DNA of 64,000 nucleotides from Micromonospora sp. NBC_01699 (GCF_036250065.1 NZ_CP109199.1:3162001-3226000); one strand, 5' to 3'. Shown: positions 16,588 through 25,761, numbered from the stretch's first letter. Notes: generated by a model from the letters alone, not told the origin. Translations and numbers: made by a program.

Positions 16588-16604
16588 CCCTGCATGCTGG
16601 CGCG

Positions 16605-16832
16605 ATGTCCAAGGATATTCAACTGGCAGGCGAGCAGGTTCGCGGGCCTGCGATCCGGGTCCGGGGCCCGGAGAAGTCGTACCAGGATCTGCACGTGCTG
16701 CCCGACGAGGCCTTCGTCCGCCTGATGGACTCGTTGGCCGACGCCGCGCACCCCTCCGTCGCGCGGCTGCGGGAGTTGATCGCCGAGCGTGGTTGGACCG
16801 GGTGGACCCGGGTGGCGAAGCGCGAGCCCTGA
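16605..16832 (+). CDS. Hypothetical 75-residue protein
   Basis: This is a small cytosolic protein beginning MSKDIQLAGEQVRG. It is charged, with a helical C-terminal half (FVRLMDSLADAAHPS, VARLRELIAERG) and a Trp pair near the end (GWTGWTRV). I do not recognise the family. Its start lies 17 bases from a MerR-type operator, so it may be an inducible stress or drug-response gene whose regulator is elsewhere. A shared hairpin terminator follows. Confidence 0.6.
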   Translation: MSKDIQLAGEQVRGPAIRVRGPEKSYQDLHVLPDEAFVRLMDSLADAAHPSVARLRELIAERGWTGWTRVAKREP

Positions 16833-16889
16833 GCCAGCACGCCGTGCCGGCACCCGGGTCCCGTCACCGGCGGTACGGGTCGGCGACGA

Positions 16890-16920
16890 GGACGGCCCGA
16901 ACCATCGGTTCGGGCCGTCC
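16890..16920. terminator. Bidirectional hairpin terminator
   Basis: A perfect 14-bp inverted repeat (16890-16903 with 16907-16920) with a 3-base loop lies between the 75-residue gene and the convergent CE3 esterase gene. Confidence 0.7.
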
Positions 16921-17018
16921 GTGCCGCCGTGGATCGTTCGTGGCCTCGTCCTGGGCCGTTGTCGCCGCCGTTGTCGCCGGGCGGCTCGGTGGCGTCGGGC
17001 AACGCCTCGGCGATCGGT

Positions 17019-18164
17019 TCAGGCGGTGCAGGTGACCGTCGGTACGGGGTTCGAGCCGTTCCAGCTGGCGATGAAGCCGAACGTCGCCGTCGCCCCCGGC
17101 GCCAGGTTGCCGTTCCAGGCCACGTTGCGGGCCGACACGTTCGTCCCGGTCTGGGTGAGCGTGGCGTTCCACGCCTGGCTGACCTGCTGCCCCGCGCCGA
17201 AGCTCCAGTAGGCGGCCCAGCCGGCCAAGACCCCGGTGCTTCCGTTGCGTACGGTCACCTCGGCCTGGAAGCCGCCCTGCCACTGTCCGGTCACCCGGTA
17301 GCTGGCGGTGCAGCCACCGGTCGGTGGTGCGGTGGTGGTCGGCGGCGGGGTGGTCGGCGGCCCGGTCGTCGGGGTACGGGTCGGAGTGGGGCTCGCCGTG
17401 GGCGTACGGGTCGGGGTCGGGCTCGCCGTCGGGGTGACGCTGTCGAGCGCCGCGGTCAGGGCGGGGTACCAGCGGTCGGACATCTTCTGGTCGCCGGCCG
17501 CGTTCGGGTGCACCCCGTCGTAGGTGTCGGTGCCGGTGCTGAAACCGGTCCACTGGTTGACCACCACGACGGGTGACGCGGCGGTGCTCTTCGAGGCGGC
17601 CCAGCCCGGAATGGCGTTGTTCAGGGCGACCACCCGCTGGCCGCACTCCGCGCAGGTGCTCGGCGCCATCGGGATGATCTGGGCGACCAGCACCCTCATC
17701 GCCGGGTTGCTGGCCCGCATCTGGTCGACCAGTCTGCCGTAGGCGGCGAGGATGGTCGCCGGTGCGACGTTGCTCCAGACGTCGTTGGTGCCGAAGTGCA
17801 TCAGCACGATGTCCGGCCGGGTGGCCGACAGCCAGCCGGGCAACTGGTTCTGGTTGGCCACGTTGGTCACCAGCGCTCCGCCGTGACCCTCGTTCTCGCC
17901 GTCGTACGGCTGCCCGCAGCCCTGTGGGCCGAGCGTGCCGACGAAGTCGACGTTGGTGTAGCCGGTGGCCTGGAGCCTGTTCCAGAGCATCGAGCGCCAG
18001 CAGCCGGGCGAGCCGGTGATCGAGTCACCGAGCGGCATGATCCGGACCGGGGCGAGGGTGGTGGTCGGCGCGGACGCGGCCGGAAGGGTGGGCGTCGCGA
18101 TCACGAGCCCGATCAGTACGGCCAGCGTGGCCAGCACGGCCTGACCGAGGGGTTTGCGGAGCAT
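17019..18164 (-). CDS. Secreted CE3-type SGNH esterase with CBM2
   Basis: This 381-residue secreted esterase is probably an acetyl xylan esterase. A signal peptide (about 1-32) precedes an SGNH hydrolase domain (about 38-225): block I IMPLGDSIT with nucleophile Ser48, block III MHFGTNDVW, and block V DGVHPNAAGDQ with the catalytic Asp and His. A Thr/Pro linker built of PTASPTPTRT repeats joins a C-terminal CBM2 module. The RBS AGGAGAC precedes the ATG. With the AA10 LPMO and the GH3 enzyme it forms a plant-biomass degradation theme in the window. Confidence 0.92.
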   Translation of the reverse strand: MLRKPLGQAVLATLAVLIGLVIATPTLPAASAPTTTLAPVRIMPLGDSITGSPGCWRSMLWNRLQATGYTNVDFVGTLGPQGCGQPYDGENEGHGGALVTNVANQNQLPGWLSATRPDIVLMHFGTNDVWSNVAPATILAAYGRLVDQMRASNPAMRVLVAQIIPMAPSTCAECGQRVVALNNAIPGWAASKSTAASPVVVVNQWTGFSTGTDTYDGVHPNAAGDQKMSDRWYPALTAALDSVTPTASPTPTRTPTASPTPTRTPTTGPPTTPPPTTTAPPTGGCTASYRVTGQWQGGFQAEVTVRNGSTGVLAGWAAYWSFGAGQQVSQAWNATLTQTGTNVSARNVAWNGNLAPGATATFGFIASWNGSNPVPTVTCTA

Positions 18165-18333
18165 GGTCGTCTCCTGTCACGGTGCTGAGTGAAAGGTGTG
18201 ACGGCCCGGTGCTCCCAGGGGCATTGAAGCAGGTAACTGTCTTCCGTTCAACCGTCCGGCGCGGGGCGCGGCCCGCGACGATGATCAATTGCAGCGTGTC
18301 ATTTCTCCGAACGAGCCTGTAACAGATTGGCCA

Positions 18334-18362
18334 TTGTCCACTCCGGCAAGTGTCACTAAGGT
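18334..18362 (+). promoter_or_regulatory. Vegetative-type promoter of the pyrimidine operon
   Basis: TTGTCC (18334-18339), 17 bases, TAAGGT (18357-18362). This is a fair match to the principal actinobacterial sigma factor consensus, about 40 bases before the GTG of the first operon gene. Confidence 0.45.
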
Positions 18363-18404
18363 CCTACGCCATCCACCCGGAAACACCCGAGGGAGGAACG
18401 ACCC

Positions 18405-19244
18405 GTGGCCGACAGCATCCGTGCCGCCCTGGTGCAGACCAACTGGACCGGTGACAAAGAGTCAATGATCAAGGCCCACGAGGAGTACGCCCGCCAGGCG
18501 GCCGCCCAGGGTGCCAAGGTCATCTGTTTCCAGGAACTCTTCTACGGTCCGTACTTCTGCCAGGTGCAGGACCCCGCGTACTACGCGTACGCGGAGTCGA
18601 TCCCCGGCCCGACCACCGAGCGGTTCCAGGCCCTCGCCGCCGAACTGGGCATGGTCATGGTCCTGCCGATGTACGAGCAGGAGCAGCCCGGCGTCCTCTA
18701 CAACACCGCCGCCGTGGTCGACGCCGACGGCAGCTACCTGGGCAAGTACCGCAAGACGCACCTCCCGCAGGTGCGCGGTTTCTGGGAGAAGTTCTACTTC
18801 CGTCCCGGAAACCTGGGCTTCCCGACCTTCGACACGGCGGTCGGCCGGATCGGCGTCTACATCTGCTACGACCGGCACTTCCCCGAGGGTTGGCGGGCGC
18901 TCGGGCTGGCCGGCGCGACGATCGTGTTCAACCCGTCGGCGACCAGTCGCGGGCTCTCGTCGTACCTGTGGCAGCTGGAGCAGCCGGCGTCGGCGGTCGC
19001 GAACGAGTACTTCATCGGGGCGATCAACCGGACCGGCATCGAGGACCTCGGCGACAACGACTTCTACGGCACGTCGTATTTCGTTGACCCGGAGGGCAAG
19101 TTCGTCGGTGCGGTCGGTGACGCGCACCAGCCCGAGCTGATCGTGCGTGACCTGGACCTGGGGCTGCTCGCCGAGGTGCGCGACCGGTGGGCCTTCTACC
19201 GGGACCGGCGCCCGGACGCGTACCAGGGGCTCGTGCAGCCGTAA
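18405..19244 (+). CDS. Nitrilase-superfamily N-carbamoyl-beta-alanine amidohydrolase
   Basis: This 279-residue carbon-nitrogen hydrolase is probably beta-ureidopropionase or an N-carbamoyl amidase, which releases beta-alanine (or an amino acid), CO2 and ammonia. The Glu-Lys-Cys triad is visible: Glu44 in FQELFYGPYF, Lys117 in YRKTHLP, Cys154 in VYICYDRHFPE. A GTG start lies behind GGGAGGA. It is the first gene of an eight-gene run and is followed after 42 bases by the dihydropyrimidinase gene whose product it would use. Confidence 0.9.
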   Translation: MADSIRAALVQTNWTGDKESMIKAHEEYARQAAAQGAKVICFQELFYGPYFCQVQDPAYYAYAESIPGPTTERFQALAAELGMVMVLPMYEQEQPGVLYNTAAVVDADGSYLGKYRKTHLPQVRGFWEKFYFRPGNLGFPTFDTAVGRIGVYICYDRHFPEGWRALGLAGATIVFNPSATSRGLSSYLWQLEQPASAVANEYFIGAINRTGIEDLGDNDFYGTSYFVDPEGKFVGAVGDAHQPELIVRDLDLGLLAEVRDRWAFYRDRRPDAYQGLVQP

Positions 19245-19286
19245 CCGACCGGGCGGGCAGGTCGAAACGAGCGGGAGGAGCGGGAG

Positions 19287-20690
19287 ATGGCACTGCTGAT
19301 CACCGGTGGGACCGTGATCGGCCCCACCGGGGCGCACCAGGCGGACGTCCTCGTCGAGGGCGAGACGATCGCCGCCCTGTTCGCCCCGGGGCGGGCGCCG
19401 GACGGCGACCACGAGGTCATCGACGCCACCGGGCGGTACGTCATCCCCGGCGGCATCGACGCGCACACGCACATGGAGCTGCCGTTCGGCGGTACGTTCG
19501 CCAGCGACACGTTCGACACCGGCACCCGGGCGGCGGCGTACGGCGGCACCACCACGATCATCGACTTCGCGGTGCAGCGGACCGGTGAGGTGGTCCAGGA
19601 CGGGCTGGCCGCCTGGCACGCGAAGGCGGCCGGCAACGCCCACGTCGACTACGCCTTCCACATGATTCTCGGTGGCGTGGACGACGACTCGCTCAAGGCG
19701 ATGGACCAACTCGTCGCGCACGAGGGGATCAGCAGCTTCAAGCTGTTCATGGCGTACCCGGGGGTGTTCTACTCCGACGACGGCCAGATCCTGCGGGCGA
19801 TGCAGCGGGCCCGGGAGAACGGCTCGATGATCATGATGCACGCGGAGAACGGCATCGCCATCGACGTCCTGGTCCAGCAGGCGCTGTCCCGGGGCGAGAC
19901 CGACCCGATCCACCACGGGCTGACCCGACCGGCCGCGCTGGAGGCGGAGGCGACCCACCGGGCCATCCGGCTGGCCGAGGTGGCCCGCGACTGCCCGCTC
20001 TACATCGTGCACCTGTCCGCCAGCGAAGCACTCGAACAGGTCGCCGCCGCCCGCGACGCGGGGCGCAACGTCTTCGCCGAGACCTGCCCGCAGTACCTCT
20101 ACCTGACCCTGGAGGAGCAGCTCGGCGCACCGGGCTTCGAGGGCGCCAAGTGGGTCTGTTCCACCCCGCTGCGCAGCGGCCACGAGTCGCACCGCCGCGA
20201 CCTGTGGCGCGGCCTGCGCGCCAACGACCTGGCCATCGTCTCCACCGACCACTGCCCGTTCTGCTTCAAGGACCAGAAGGAACTGGGCCTGGGTGACTTC
20301 TCGAAGATCCCGAACGGGATCGGCGGCGTCGAGCACCGGGTCGACCTGGTCTACCAGGGCGTGGTCGACGGCAAGCTGTCGCTGGAGCGCTGGGTCGAGA
20401 CGATCTCCACCACCCCGGCCCGGATGTTCGGCCTCTACCCGCGCAAGGGCATCATCGCTCCCGGCTCGGACGCCGACATCGTGCTCTACGACCCGGCCGG
20501 GCAGACCACCATCGGCGTGGAGACCCACCACATGAACATGGACCACTCCGCCTACGAGGGCTACCGGATCGCCGGTCGGGTCGACACGGTCATCTCCCGT
20601 GGCACGGTCCTGGTCGCCGACGGGACGTACCACGGGCGGGCCGGTCACGGCCGGTTCCTGCCCCGGGGCCTGTCGTCGTACCTCGGCTAG
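19287..20690 (+). CDS. hydA: Dihydropyrimidinase / hydantoinase
   Basis: This 467-residue zinc amidohydrolase opens the ring of dihydrouracil, dihydrothymine or hydantoins. The metal-binding elements are all present: HTH in GGIDAHTHME (His60, His62), the carbamylated Lys152 in SSFKLFMAYPG, His in MMHAENG and IVHLSAS, and Asp in STDHCPF. The ATG follows GGGAGGAG. Its product is the substrate of the amidohydrolase encoded just upstream. The length and motifs fit the D-hydantoinase/DHPase family, which does not distinguish pyrimidine from hydantoin substrates by sequence alone. Confidence 0.93.
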   Translation: MALLITGGTVIGPTGAHQADVLVEGETIAALFAPGRAPDGDHEVIDATGRYVIPGGIDAHTHMELPFGGTFASDTFDTGTRAAAYGGTTTIIDFAVQRTGEVVQDGLAAWHAKAAGNAHVDYAFHMILGGVDDDSLKAMDQLVAHEGISSFKLFMAYPGVFYSDDGQILRAMQRARENGSMIMMHAENGIAIDVLVQQALSRGETDPIHHGLTRPAALEAEATHRAIRLAEVARDCPLYIVHLSASEALEQVAAARDAGRNVFAETCPQYLYLTLEEQLGAPGFEGAKWVCSTPLRSGHESHRRDLWRGLRANDLAIVSTDHCPFCFKDQKELGLGDFSKIPNGIGGVEHRVDLVYQGVVDGKLSLERWVETISTTPARMFGLYPRKGIIAPGSDADIVLYDPAGQTTIGVETHHMNMDHSAYEGYRIAGRVDTVISRGTVLVADGTYHGRAGHGRFLPRGLSSYLG

Positions 20691-20713
20691 CGAGCAAAGG
20701 GAACGTGAGAACG

Positions 20714-22195
20714 ATGCGCGAGATTCCGCACTGGATCGACGGTGTCGAGGTCGCCGGCACCGGCGAGCGCCGGCTGCCGGTCTTCGACCCGGCCACCGGC
20801 GAGCAGCGGGCCGCCGTGGTCGCGGCCACCGACGAGGAGGTACGCGCCGCGGTGCTCGCCGCCCGCGCCGCGCAGCCCGGCTGGCGGGCCGCCTCGCTGT
20901 CCCGCCGCGCCGAGGTGATGTTCCGGTTCCGGGACCTGGTCGACGCGCACAGCAAGGAGATCGCCACCCTGCTCTCCGCCGAGCACGGCAAGACCGTCGC
21001 CGACGCCGCCGGTGAACTGGCCCGGGGGCTGGAGAACGTCGAGTTCGCCGCCGGGGCGCCGCACCTGCTCAAGGGCGACTACAGCGAGCAGGCCGCGACC
21101 GGGGTCGACGTCTACTCGATCCGCCAGCCGCTCGGCGTGGTCGCCGGGGTGACCCCGTTCAATTTCCCGGCCATGGTGCCGATGTGGATGTTCTGCACCG
21201 CGCTCGTCGCCGGCAACACGTTCGTGCTCAAGCCGAGTGAGAAGGACCCGAGCGTCTCACTGTTCCTGGCCGACCTGCTGCGCCGGGCCGGGCTGCCGGA
21301 CGGGGCGTTCAACGTGCTCCAGGGCGACCGTACGGCGGTGGCCGCGCTGCTCGCCGACCCGGACGTGGCGGCGCTGTCGTTCGTCGGCTCGACCCCGGTC
21401 GCCCGCGCCGTCTACGAGGCCGGGACCAGGGCCGGCAAGCGGGTGCAGGCGCTCGGCGGGGCGAAGAACCACATGGTGGTGCTGCCCGACGCCGACCTCG
21501 CCGCGGCGGCCGACGCGGCCATCTCGGCCGGGTTCGGGTCGGCCGGGGAGCGGTGCATGGCGATCTCCGTGGTGGTCGCCGTCGGGGCGGTCGCCGACCC
21601 CCTCGTCGCGGCGATCGCGGAACGGATCGGCCGGATCCGGGTCGGCCCGGCCACCGACCCGGACGCCGAGATGGGCCCCCTGATCAGCGCCGAGCACCGG
21701 GACAGGGTGCGGTCGTACCTCGATCGGCCCGGCGGCGAACTGGTGGTCGACGGGCGGACGCTGCCGGCCGCCGACGGACCCGGTTTCTTCCTCGGCGCGT
21801 CCCTGGTCGACCACGTCCGGGTCGACTCCGACTACTACCGCGACGAGATCTTCGGGCCGGTGCTGTCGGTGGTCCGGGTGGACACCTACGAGCAGGCCGT
21901 CGACCTGGTCAACTCCAACGAGTACGGCAACGGCACGGCGATCTTCACCCGTGACGGCGGAGCGGCCCGCCGGTTCCAGTACGACGTGGTCTGCGGCATG
22001 GTCGGGGTGAACGTGCCGATCCCGGTCCCGGTGGCCTACTACAGCTTCGGCGGCTGGAAGGCGTCCCTCTTCGGCGACCTGCACATGTACGGGCCGGAGG
22101 GGCTGCACTTCTACACCCGTACGAAGGTGGTCACCTCCCGTTGGCCCGACCCGGCGACCAGCGAGGTCGACCTCGGATTCCCCAAGGTGCGCTAG
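20714..22195 (+). CDS. mmsA: CoA-acylating methylmalonate-semialdehyde dehydrogenase
   Basis: This 493-residue aldehyde dehydrogenase is of the MMSDH subfamily, which converts malonate or methylmalonate semialdehyde to acetyl- or propionyl-CoA. The NAD-binding FVGSTPVARAVY and the catalytic Cys281 in AGERCMAIS are visible, as is TPFNFPAMVPMWMF. The ATG at 20714 has a better RBS spacing (AAAGGGA, 11 bases) than a GTG at 20705. In this operon it would finish beta-alanine breakdown after a transaminase, but no aminotransferase gene is in the window. Confidence 0.92.
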   Translation: MREIPHWIDGVEVAGTGERRLPVFDPATGEQRAAVVAATDEEVRAAVLAARAAQPGWRAASLSRRAEVMFRFRDLVDAHSKEIATLLSAEHGKTVADAAGELARGLENVEFAAGAPHLLKGDYSEQAATGVDVYSIRQPLGVVAGVTPFNFPAMVPMWMFCTALVAGNTFVLKPSEKDPSVSLFLADLLRRAGLPDGAFNVLQGDRTAVAALLADPDVAALSFVGSTPVARAVYEAGTRAGKRVQALGGAKNHMVVLPDADLAAAADAAISAGFGSAGERCMAISVVVAVGAVADPLVAAIAERIGRIRVGPATDPDAEMGPLISAEHRDRVRSYLDRPGGELVVDGRTLPAADGPGFFLGASLVDHVRVDSDYYRDEIFGPVLSVVRVDTYEQAVDLVNSNEYGNGTAIFTRDGGAARRFQYDVVCGMVGVNVPIPVPVAYYSFGGWKASLFGDLHMYGPEGLHFYTRTKVVTSRWPDPATSEVDLGFPKVR

Positions 22196-22215
22196 CCCGA
22201 CCAGGAGGAGCGGTT

Positions 22216-23235
22216 ATGGACATCGGCGTGGTGTTCCAGTGCGACCCACCCGCGCGGGAACTGGTGTCACTGGCGCAACGGGCGGAGGCGGCCGGCTTCA
22301 GCCATGTCTGGACCTTCGACTCGCACCTGCTCTGGCAGGAACCGTTCGTCATCTACTCGCAGATCCTGGCCCAGACCGAACGGGTGATCGTCGGACCGAT
22401 GGTGACCAACCCCGGCACCCGGGACTGGACCGTCACCGCCTCGCACTTCGCCACCCTGAACGAGATGTACGGCAACCGCACCGTCTGCGGCATCGGCCGG
22501 GGCGACTCGGCCCTGCGTACCCTGGGCTACCCGCCGACCAGCATCAACGAGCTGCGCGACTGCGTGACCGTGATCCGGGAGCTGGCGAACGGCCGACCGG
22601 CCACCTACCGGGGCCAGGAGCTGCGGTTCCCCTGGGCCACCGGTGGTGAGCTGGAGGTCTGGGTGGCCGCGTACGGGCCACGGGCGCTGGCTCTGGCCGG
22701 CGAGGTCGGCGACGGTTACATCCTGCAACTGGCCGACCCGGACATCGCCGCCTGGATGATCGGCGCGGTACGGGCGGCGGCGCAACGGGCCGGACGGGAC
22801 CCGGCGGCGATCCGGTTCTGTGTCGCCGCCCCGGCCTACGTCGGCGACGACCTGGCCCACCAGCGGGACCAGTGCCGCTGGTTCGGCGGCATGGTCGGCA
22901 ACCACGTCGCCGACATCGTCGGCCGGTACGGCGCCACCGGTGCGGTGCCGCAGGCGCTCACCGACTACATCGCCGGTCGGCAGGGTTACGACTACGCCGA
23001 GCACGGCCGGGCCGGCAACCGGCACGCCGACTTCGTACCGGACGAGATCGTCGACCGGTTCTGCCTGCTCGGCCCGGTCTCGGCGCACCTGGAGAAGCTG
23101 GAACGACTGCGCGCACTCGGCGTCGACCAGTTCGCCGTCTACCTCCAGCACGACGCCAAGGAACAGACCCTGGCCGCGTACGGCGAGCACGTCATCCCGG
23201 CCCTGCGGGCCGAGCCGGCCGCGAACGCCACATGA
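22216..23235 (+). CDS. Luciferase-like (probably F420-dependent) oxidoreductase of the pyrimidine operon
   Basis: This is a 339-residue LLM-class flavin/F420 TIM-barrel protein beginning MDIGVVFQCDPPARELV. Typical segments are FSHVWTFDSHLLW, VGPMVTNPGTRDW and VWVAAYGPRALALAG. It resembles the group that annotation systems label TIGR03842, which I recall as often lying beside dihydropyrimidinase genes. Its reaction is unknown. It may be the redox step of the pathway in place of dihydropyrimidine dehydrogenase, or a ring oxygenase analogous to RutA; both are inference. RBS CCAGGAGGAG. It overlaps the next permease gene by ATGA. Confidence 0.85.
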   Translation: MDIGVVFQCDPPARELVSLAQRAEAAGFSHVWTFDSHLLWQEPFVIYSQILAQTERVIVGPMVTNPGTRDWTVTASHFATLNEMYGNRTVCGIGRGDSALRTLGYPPTSINELRDCVTVIRELANGRPATYRGQELRFPWATGGELEVWVAAYGPRALALAGEVGDGYILQLADPDIAAWMIGAVRAAAQRAGRDPAAIRFCVAAPAYVGDDLAHQRDQCRWFGGMVGNHVADIVGRYGATGAVPQALTDYIAGRQGYDYAEHGRAGNRHADFVPDEIVDRFCLLGPVSAHLEKLERLRALGVDQFAVYLQHDAKEQTLAAYGEHVIPALRAEPAANAT

Positions 23236-24104
23236 CCCGCGCCGCACCGGCACCACGTACCGCCGTCGGGGTGGTCGGGGCGGTGCTGCTCGGCGGACTG
23301 GCATGGGAGGGCTACAAGGCGGTCGGCAACCCGGACGGGACCGTGTTGTTCGGGGTGCGGGTGCTGCCCCGGGCCGACGACGCCGCCATGCCGCACCTGG
23401 GCGAGATCCTGGGCCGCTTCGCCGATCCGGAGCGGGTCGGCGGCGATCCGATCTGGTTGGTGGTGACGAACGCAGGCCTGGTCACGTTGCGCAGCGTCGC
23501 GGTCGGGTTCCTCGCCGGGGCGCTGGTCGGGCTGCTGCTCGCGGTGCTGATGCAGCGGCTGCGCTGGGTCCGGCGCGGGCTGCTGCCGTACGTGGTGCTG
23601 TCGCAGACCGTACCGCTGATCGCGCTCGCGCCGGTGATCGCCGGCTGGGGCGGGCGGCTGTCGATCGGGTCGTACCCGTGGCAGCCGTGGATGTCGGTGG
23701 CCACCATCGCGGCGTACCTGGCTTTCTTCCCGATCGCCGTCGGGCTGCTGCGTGGGCTGACCTCGCCGGCACCGATCGCCGAGGAGCTGATGCGCAGCTA
23801 CGCCGCCGGGTGGTGGCGCACGCTGGTGAAACTGCGGTTGCCGGCGGCCACCCCGTACCTGCATCCGGCGCTGCGGCTGGCCGGCGCGGCGGCGGTGGTC
23901 GGTGCCGTGGTCGGCGAGATCTCCACCGGCACCCGGGGCGGGATCGGCCGGCTGGTGATCGAGTATTCGCGGGAGGCGACCACCGACCCGGCCAAGGTCT
24001 ACACCGCGCTGCTCGGCGCGGTGCTGCTCGGCCTGCTGGTGGCGGGCGCGGTCGCGCTCGCCGAACTCCTGCTCACCCCCGGACGAAGGGCGTTGACGCG
24101 GTGA
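23232..24104 (+). CDS. ABC importer permease (NMT1/SsuC type), first of two
   Basis: This is a 290-residue BPD-type permease with about six membrane segments. The EAA loop region reads EELMRSYAAGWWRTLVKLRLPAA. It starts with ATG overlapping the previous stop (ATGA), so it is translationally coupled. The fold and length match permeases of the nitrate/sulfonate/thiamine-precursor (TauT/NMT1) importers. With the second permease, ATPase and lipoprotein it would import a pyrimidine, hydantoin or related heterocycle. The residue range 85-110 carries a strongly hydrophobic helix. Confidence 0.88.
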   Translation: MTRAAPAPRTAVGVVGAVLLGGLAWEGYKAVGNPDGTVLFGVRVLPRADDAAMPHLGEILGRFADPERVGGDPIWLVVTNAGLVTLRSVAVGFLAGALVGLLLAVLMQRLRWVRRGLLPYVVLSQTVPLIALAPVIAGWGGRLSIGSYPWQPWMSVATIAAYLAFFPIAVGLLRGLTSPAPIAEELMRSYAAGWWRTLVKLRLPAATPYLHPALRLAGAAAVVGAVVGEISTGTRGGIGRLVIEYSREATTDPAKVYTALLGAVLLGLLVAGAVALAELLLTPGRRALTR

Positions 24105-24979
24105 CCACCATCCAGCGTGAGCCGGCGGTCGAGATCACCGGCGTGACGAAGGTCTTCAACCCCGGCCGCCCGGACCGGGTGACCGCGCTGACCGGCGTCG
24201 ACCTGACCGTGGGACGGGGCGAGTTCGTCAGCCTGATCGGCCCGTCCGGGTGCGGCAAGTCGACCCTGTTGCGCCTGGTCGCCGACCTGCTCCCGGTCAC
24301 CGAGGGCACCGTACGGGTGGCCGGCAAGCCCGCCCGTGCCGCCCGCCTGGACCGCGAGTACGGCATCGCCTTCCAGCAGGCCGGTCTCTTCGAGTGGCGC
24401 ACGGTCCAACGCAACGTCGAACTGCCGCTGGAACTGCGCGGCACCGGACGCCGGGAACGGCGGGACCGGGCCCGGGAGATGCTGGAACTGGTCGGGTTGG
24501 CCGACTTCGCCGGGCACTATCCGGCGCAGCTGTCCGGCGGCATGCAGCAGCGGGTGGCGATCGCCCGAGCGCTGGCGGTGCACCCGCCGCTGCTGCTGAT
24601 GGACGAGCCGTTCGGCGCGCTGGACGAGATGACCCGCGAACGGCTCCAGGACGAGCTGCTGCGGATCTGCGCCCGTACCGGGACCAGCACGATCTTCGTG
24701 ACGCACTCGATTCCGGAGGCGGTCTACCTCTCCGACCGGGTGGTGGTGATGTCGGCCCGTCCCGGCCGGATCACCGCCCGGATCGGCGTCGAGCTGGCCG
24801 AGCGGACCGAGACGACCCGGCAGTCGGCCGAGTTCTTCGCCGGCATCACCCGGGTCCGCCAGACGTTGCGCCATCAGCCGGCGGCCGAGGTTCCCGGCGA
24901 TCCCGAACCAGCCGACCAACCGGGCCAGCAAGGTCAACCGGGCGAGGCGGAGTCGGCGGATCCGGCGGTGTCGCGGTGA
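24101..24979 (+). CDS. ABC importer ATPase (NMT1/SsuB type)
   Basis: This 292-residue ATPase energises the importer. Walker A GPSGCGKST, the Q-loop FQQAGLFEWR, signature LSGGMQQRVAIARAL, Walker B LLLMDEPFGALDE and the switch His in VTHSIPEAVYL are all present. The C-terminal 35 residues are a disordered Pro/Gln/Glu-rich tail. The GTG start overlaps the upstream stop (GTGA), and its own stop overlaps the next permease start the same way. Confidence 0.93.
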   Translation: MTTIQREPAVEITGVTKVFNPGRPDRVTALTGVDLTVGRGEFVSLIGPSGCGKSTLLRLVADLLPVTEGTVRVAGKPARAARLDREYGIAFQQAGLFEWRTVQRNVELPLELRGTGRRERRDRAREMLELVGLADFAGHYPAQLSGGMQQRVAIARALAVHPPLLLMDEPFGALDEMTRERLQDELLRICARTGTSTIFVTHSIPEAVYLSDRVVVMSARPGRITARIGVELAERTETTRQSAEFFAGITRVRQTLRHQPAAEVPGDPEPADQPGQQGQPGEAESADPAVSR

Positions 24980-25761
24980 CCGGTGGCGGCGGAACGGGTC
25001 GGCTGCTGCGCGGCGTCGGTCCGCCGCTGCTGGTCGGGGTGGCCGGGCTGGTGCTGTGGGAGCTGACCGTCACCCTCGGGCGGGTGGCGCCCTTTCTGCT
25101 GCCGGCGCCGTCCGCGATCTTCACCGAACTGGTGGACAACCGGGCGGTGATCTGGCAGGTCGGGCTGGCCAGCGGCACGAACGCGCTGGTCGGGCTGATC
25201 GCCGGGACGGTGCTGGCGATCCTCGCGGCGATGCTGGCCAGCCGGTCCGACTTCCTCGGCGAGGTGGCGGTGCCGGTCGCGGCGGCGCTGAACGCGCTTC
25301 CGATCATCGCGCTCGCGCCGATCCTCAACAACATGTTCGAGTCGACCAGCAGCATCCCGCGCCGCAGCGTGGTGGCGATGGTGGTGTTCTTCCCGGTCTT
25401 CCTCAACACCCTGCGCGGGCTGCGGGAGATCGATCCCGTGCACCGCGAGCTGATGGCCAGTTACGCCGCCCCCGGCTGGACCTTCACCCGGTTGGTCCGG
25501 CTGCCCGGAGCACTGCCGTTCGTCTTCACCGGCCTGCGCCAGGCGTCCTCCCTGGCGGTGATCGCGGCGGTGGTCGCCGAGTACTTCGGCGGTCGGCAGG
25601 ACGGGCTCGGATCGCGGATCACCTCGGCCGCCTCGTACACCGCGTACCCGCGCGCCTGGGCGTTCGTGGTCGGCGCGTGCGTACTCGGTCTTGTCTTCTA
25701 TCTGGTCGCCCTCGGCCTGGAACGCCTGACGATGCCCTGGCGCGTACGGCGGTCCCGCTGA
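24976..25761 (+). CDS. ABC importer permease (NMT1/SsuC type), second
   Basis: This is a 261-residue BPD-type permease with six predicted membrane helices. The EAA loop is HRELMASYAAPGWTFTRLVRLPGA. It begins with a GTG overlapping the ATPase stop. Having two different permease genes indicates a heterodimeric channel, as in pyrimidine-precursor and riboflavin importers of this family. The N-terminal sequence WELTVTLGRVAPFLLPAPS is typical of SsuC-like permeases. Confidence 0.9.
   Translation: MTGGGGTGRLLRGVGPPLLVGVAGLVLWELTVTLGRVAPFLLPAPSAIFTELVDNRAVIWQVGLASGTNALVGLIAGTVLAILAAMLASRSDFLGEVAVPVAAALNALPIIALAPILNNMFESTSSIPRRSVVAMVVFFPVFLNTLRGLREIDPVHRELMASYAAPGWTFTRLVRLPGALPFVFTGLRQASSLAVIAAVVAEYFGGRQDGLGSRITSAASYTAYPRAWAFVVGACVLGLVFYLVALGLERLTMPWRVRRSR

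Noticed and set aside
18190-18210. Half of a CebR-like box (GCTCCCA) upstream of the CE3 esterase
   Set aside because: Only one half-site matches TGGGAGCGCTCCCA; the other half is absent, so it does not support CebR control.
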